Source of the DNA: an uncultured Prevotella sp.
GTDB lineage: Bacteria; Bacteroidota; Bacteroidia; Bacteroidales; Bacteroidaceae
Reading direction: 5' to 3'
NCBI GenBank assembly: GCA_900762125.1
Contig: CAAFFL010000046.1
Coordinates: 1 to 16,082, forward strand
Length of the DNA stretch: 16,082 nucleotides
Shown here: piece by piece, positions 13,934-16,082 of the stretch
How the letters are laid out: each line of letters opens with the position of its first letter
Position numbering within the stretch: the stretch's first letter is position 1
Program-made: the position numbers and the translations under genes
The notes under the pieces: model-generated
Told to the model about the DNA's origin: nothing
What the model saw: the letters and a program-made list of their open reading frames with translations, nothing else
Databases searched by the model: none

Positions 13934-15109
13934 ATGGCAACGATAGACGATAAGCAGCTGGAAGCCTTGCTCGACCTGATGGAATCAGGCGGAGCAGCGC
14001 ACGAGGCCGATACCCACGAGGTGTCGGTGGATGATGCTGTGCTCCTTCTCGAGACCACAGAGGCCCTACAGCGTCGCACGGTTGCCGTGCCCGATGTAGA
14101 GGCATCGCTGCGCGATTTCCATGCCGAGCATCCGACTCACATGGCTCAGTCATCTTCTGCCATCAAGGAGGAAACTTCATCTACCGTAACGATAGAGTCG
14201 CCGGCTACACGCCGCGCCCAGGTGCGCCCGTTGTTGTGGTTGGCTGCCGCTATGGCTCTCATCCTCGTGGGCTTCTTTGTCATCCAGAAGCAATTGGCCG
14301 TGCCGTCCCACGACCCGCAGATGGCCTACGCCCCCACTGAGCAGCAGATTGCCACGTTGAAGCGTCCGATGGTTGTCGACGAGAACGGACAGCCCACGAC
14401 GCTCCCCACCACCGTTGTGAAAGGCAATACCCTCGACCTCAGAATGTATGGCACGGAGGATGTGCCCGTGGAGAATCACACCATCTCCATTCCCCTCGGT
14501 CAGACCTATAAGGTCATCCTCAGCGATGGCACGGAGGTGCTGCTCAACACCGGCAGTTCGCTGGAGTTCCCCAGCCGCTTTGTCACTGCCGAGCGCATCG
14601 TGAAGCTTCATGGCGAGGCTTACTTCAAGGTGACGCACGACGAGGGCCATCCGTTCATCGTCCTTGCTGGCGGTGTGGAGACGAAGGTGCTCGGTACGGA
14701 GTTCAATGTCCGCAGCTACAGTGCGCAGGACACCCATGTAACCCTTGTCTGTGGCCGTGTGGCCGTGCGGCCGACGCAGGGCGATGCCGCGGGTGTTGTC
14801 ATCGCTCCCGACCAGGATGCCGCGCTGACCGCTCAGGGCACCATCAATGTTGCGGCAGTGGATGTCGCCGACTATGTCAGTTGGAAGGACGGCGTATTCT
14901 ACTACAGTCAGCAGACGCTCAACGAGGTGCTGCGTGACATCGCCGCCTGGTATGGCGCCAAGATTGTCATCCAGGGTCGCGCCGACCTCAACCATCACAT
15001 TCACTTCACTGCCGACCGCACAGAATCGCTCCAGCAGGTCATCAGCCGTCTCAATGACCTCAGCGATGCCGACATCACAGTAGCCAACAATCAGATCATC
15101 ATCAGATAA
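13934..15109 (+). CDS. FecR family anti-sigma factor
   Basis: A 391-residue inner-membrane regulator. The cytoplasmic N-terminal part (1-96) is followed by one membrane helix (about 99-117, PLLWLAAAMALILVGFFVI). The periplasmic FecR domain covers about 184-282 (SIPLGQTYKVILSDGTEVLL, then GEAYFKVTHD and VLGTEFNVRSY). A C-terminal DUF4974-type domain covers about 318-390 (WKDGVFYYSQQTLNEVLRDI). The family binds the cognate sigma factor inside the cell and the STN domain of a TonB-dependent receptor in the periplasm, and relays substrate occupancy. Both predicted partners flank it. The 114-nt gap after the sigma gene contains a candidate ECF promoter, so it may be transcribed separately and autoregulated. 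Confidence 0.95.
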   Translation: MATIDDKQLEALLDLMESGGAAHEADTHEVSVDDAVLLLETTEALQRRTVAVPDVEASLRDFHAEHPTHMAQSSSAIKEETSSTVTIESPATRRAQVRPLLWLAAAMALILVGFFVIQKQLAVPSHDPQMAYAPTEQQIATLKRPMVVDENGQPTTLPTTVVKGNTLDLRMYGTEDVPVENHTISIPLGQTYKVILSDGTEVLLNTGSSLEFPSRFVTAERIVKLHGEAYFKVTHDEGHPFIVLAGGVETKVLGTEFNVRSYSAQDTHVTLVCGRVAVRPTQGDAAGVVIAPDQDAALTAQGTINVAAVDVADYVSWKDGVFYYSQQTLNEVLRDIAAWYGAKIVIQGRADLNHHIHFTADRTESLQQVISRLNDLSDADITVANNQIIIR

Positions 15110-15160
15110 TCTCGTGAGGATTACCTCAGAAAACAAAAGAAAACATTGGAGTGTTCATTT

Positions 15161-15228
15161 AGAAAACCATGCAAAAACCAAGCTAAAACATAATCAATTG
15201 TTTTCTCGTGGTGTTTGCATGGTTTTCT
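15161..15228 (+). terminator. Long imperfect hairpin after the anti-sigma gene
   Basis: Positions 15161-15178 pair with 15211-15228 over 18 bp with one mismatch (15 contiguous pairs, AGAAAACCATGCAAA with TTTGCATGGTTTTCT). The loop has a further AAAACA/TGTTTT stem. It sits 51 nt after the FecR stop codon and probably separates that message from the receptor gene. It lacks a clear T-run, so another regulatory role is possible. Confidence 0.5.
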
Positions 15229-15313
15229 GATAGGCCTCTATGTATCCTTCTGCGGGGGCTCCCTTTCGATTTGACGCTTTTCTTTTATTTTTGCTTTATT
15301 TTTCTTCAGAAAG

Positions 15314-15340
15314 CGGTACCCATTCCTAACACCTTTACGA
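15314..15340 (+). promoter_or_regulatory. Candidate ECF sigma promoter of the TonB-dependent receptor gene
   Basis: CGGTACCC (15314-15321), a 16-nt spacer and CGA (15338-15340) repeat the element upstream of the fecR-like gene. It ends 37 nt before the receptor ATG, which would give a leader of about 30 nt. No sigma-ABfr box with good spacing is present, which favours control by the neighbouring ECF sigma factor. Confidence 0.55.
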
Positions 15341-15377
15341 AAAATAGACAGTTTAGCAACTCAAACGTTAATAACTT

Positions 15378-16082
15378 ATGGAGAGAAACATCAAAGCTGT
15401 CTGCTTGTTCTTCGCCCTGCTGCTGACCTTGTCGGTATCAGCGCAGAAGACGGGTAAGACCATCAGTGTCCAGTTTAAGAAGGAGCACTTGGCACAGGCC
15501 CTGCGCACCATCGAGAAACAGTCGGGCACGCGCATCGTCTTCGACTATGAGGACGTGGCGCCCTACAGCGTGACCGTCACGCTGAAGAACGTCAGCACCG
15601 TGCATGCCGTGCAGTCGGTGCTCGCCACCACGCCGCTCGACTATAAGGTCGAGGGAAAGTACATCACCGTCATGAAGTCGGCACAGAAACGTCGCAACCC
15701 CGCACGCGCCGAGCGGTTCATCAGTGGAATCGTCATGGATGAGAACCACGAACCCCTGCCCGGCGCCACCGTCAAGCTGTCGGCACAGGGGGAGCCCGAC
15801 ACCTATAACGTGACCGATCTCAACGGACATTATACCCTGCCGTTCACCACCACCAATGCGCAGCTCACCGCCACCTTCCTCGGCTATAATGCCGCGACGA
15901 AGGCCATTGGCGAGAGCTCTGTCATCAACTTCACGCTGGAGCCAACGGCCAATGCCGTGAAGGAGGTCGTCGTCAACGGTATGTTCGAACAGCGCAAGTC
16001 GTCCTTCACTGGTGCCACGGTGCAGTTCTCGCAGGACGAGCTCCGCGAGGTGGGCAACAAGAACCTGCTGCAGAGCCTAAAG
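15378..16082 (+). CDS. SusC/RagA-like TonB-dependent receptor with STN domain, 3' end cut by window
   Basis: The first 235 codons of an outer-membrane receptor run open to the window edge. Signal peptide 1-22 (cleavage after SVSA). The STN signalling domain is at about 28-98 (ISVQFKKEHLAQALRTIEKQ, then VTVTLKNVSTVHAVQSVL). A carboxypeptidase-regulatory-like beta-sandwich is at about 114-190 (ISGIVMDENHEPLPGATVKL, DLNGHYTLPF). The start of the TonB plug comes with KEVVVNGMFEQRKSSFTGA near 195-213. The STN domain is the periplasmic contact for FecR-type anti-sigma factors, matching the gene upstream. The full protein should be about 1000 residues, and a SusD-like partner is expected beyond the window. 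The substrate cannot be told from this part. ATG 15378 is chosen for the signal peptide it creates. Confidence 0.93.
   Translation, partial: MERNIKAVCLFFALLLTLSVSAQKTGKTISVQFKKEHLAQALRTIEKQSGTRIVFDYEDVAPYSVTVTLKNVSTVHAVQSVLATTPLDYKVEGKYITVMKSAQKRRNPARAERFISGIVMDENHEPLPGATVKLSAQGEPDTYNVTDLNGHYTLPFTTTNAQLTATFLGYNAATKAIGESSVINFTLEPTANAVKEVVVNGMFEQRKSSFTGATVQFSQDELREVGNKNLLQSLK

Noticed and set aside
12767..15136. Long reverse open frames (12767-13765 and 14177-15136) opposite the S41, sigma and FecR genes
   Set aside because: They span several real genes or lie fully inside one, and show only antisense amino-acid composition.

Overview
The window looks like chromosomal DNA of a fairly GC-rich Bacteroidales bacterium, most likely from the Prevotella group. 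Three things point there. Many intergenic regions carry the Bacteroidetes sigma-ABfr promoter signature (TAnnTTTG, sometimes with TTG about 20 nt upstream). Most genes lack a Shine-Dalgarno sequence. The gene content is typical: a SusC-type TonB-dependent receptor with an STN domain, a FecI/FecR sigma/anti-sigma pair, a DUF3316-type protein, an M13 peptidase and alpha2-type glycyl-tRNA synthetase. Species cannot be named from the sequence alone.

Layout. (i) 176-1614 (+): a membrane 4Fe-4S protein followed by an exported FMN-binding protein with a flavinylation motif, a likely membrane electron-transfer pair, closed by a hairpin terminator at 1638-1680. (ii) 1680-5356 (-): an M13 zinc endopeptidase and a MATE efflux protein, each with its own promoter-like box; a 22-bp triple tandem repeat straddles the MATE stop codon. 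(iii) 5451-5975 (-): an unusual transcription unit with a good promoter, a leader of about 350 nt holding four degenerate ~30-nt repeats, a 27-codon ORF for a one-helix membrane peptide behind a perfect AGGAGG, and a strong intrinsic terminator. (iv) 6122-8449 (-): glycyl-tRNA synthetase and an FKBP-type lipoprotein in one operon. (v) 8607-13309 (+): topoisomerase IV subunit A (divergent from glyS), a DUF3316-like envelope protein and an S41 peptidase lipoprotein. A GC-palindromic repeat is present in three copies here. Two of them form a perfect 36-bp inverted repeat around the S41 start codon, and one is translated as part of its signal peptide. (vi) 13328-16082 (+): ECF sigma factor, FecR-type anti-sigma factor and the first 235 codons of an STN-containing SusC-like receptor, a trans-envelope signalling cassette for uptake of an unknown substrate.

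Most interesting. The fecR and receptor genes share an upstream bipartite motif, CGGTACCC-N16-CGA, with ECF-promoter geometry, so it may be the recognition site of the neighbouring sigma factor. The small-protein unit at 5451-5975 is the best candidate for something undescribed. No CRISPR array, tRNA, rRNA, transposase or phage gene was seen.
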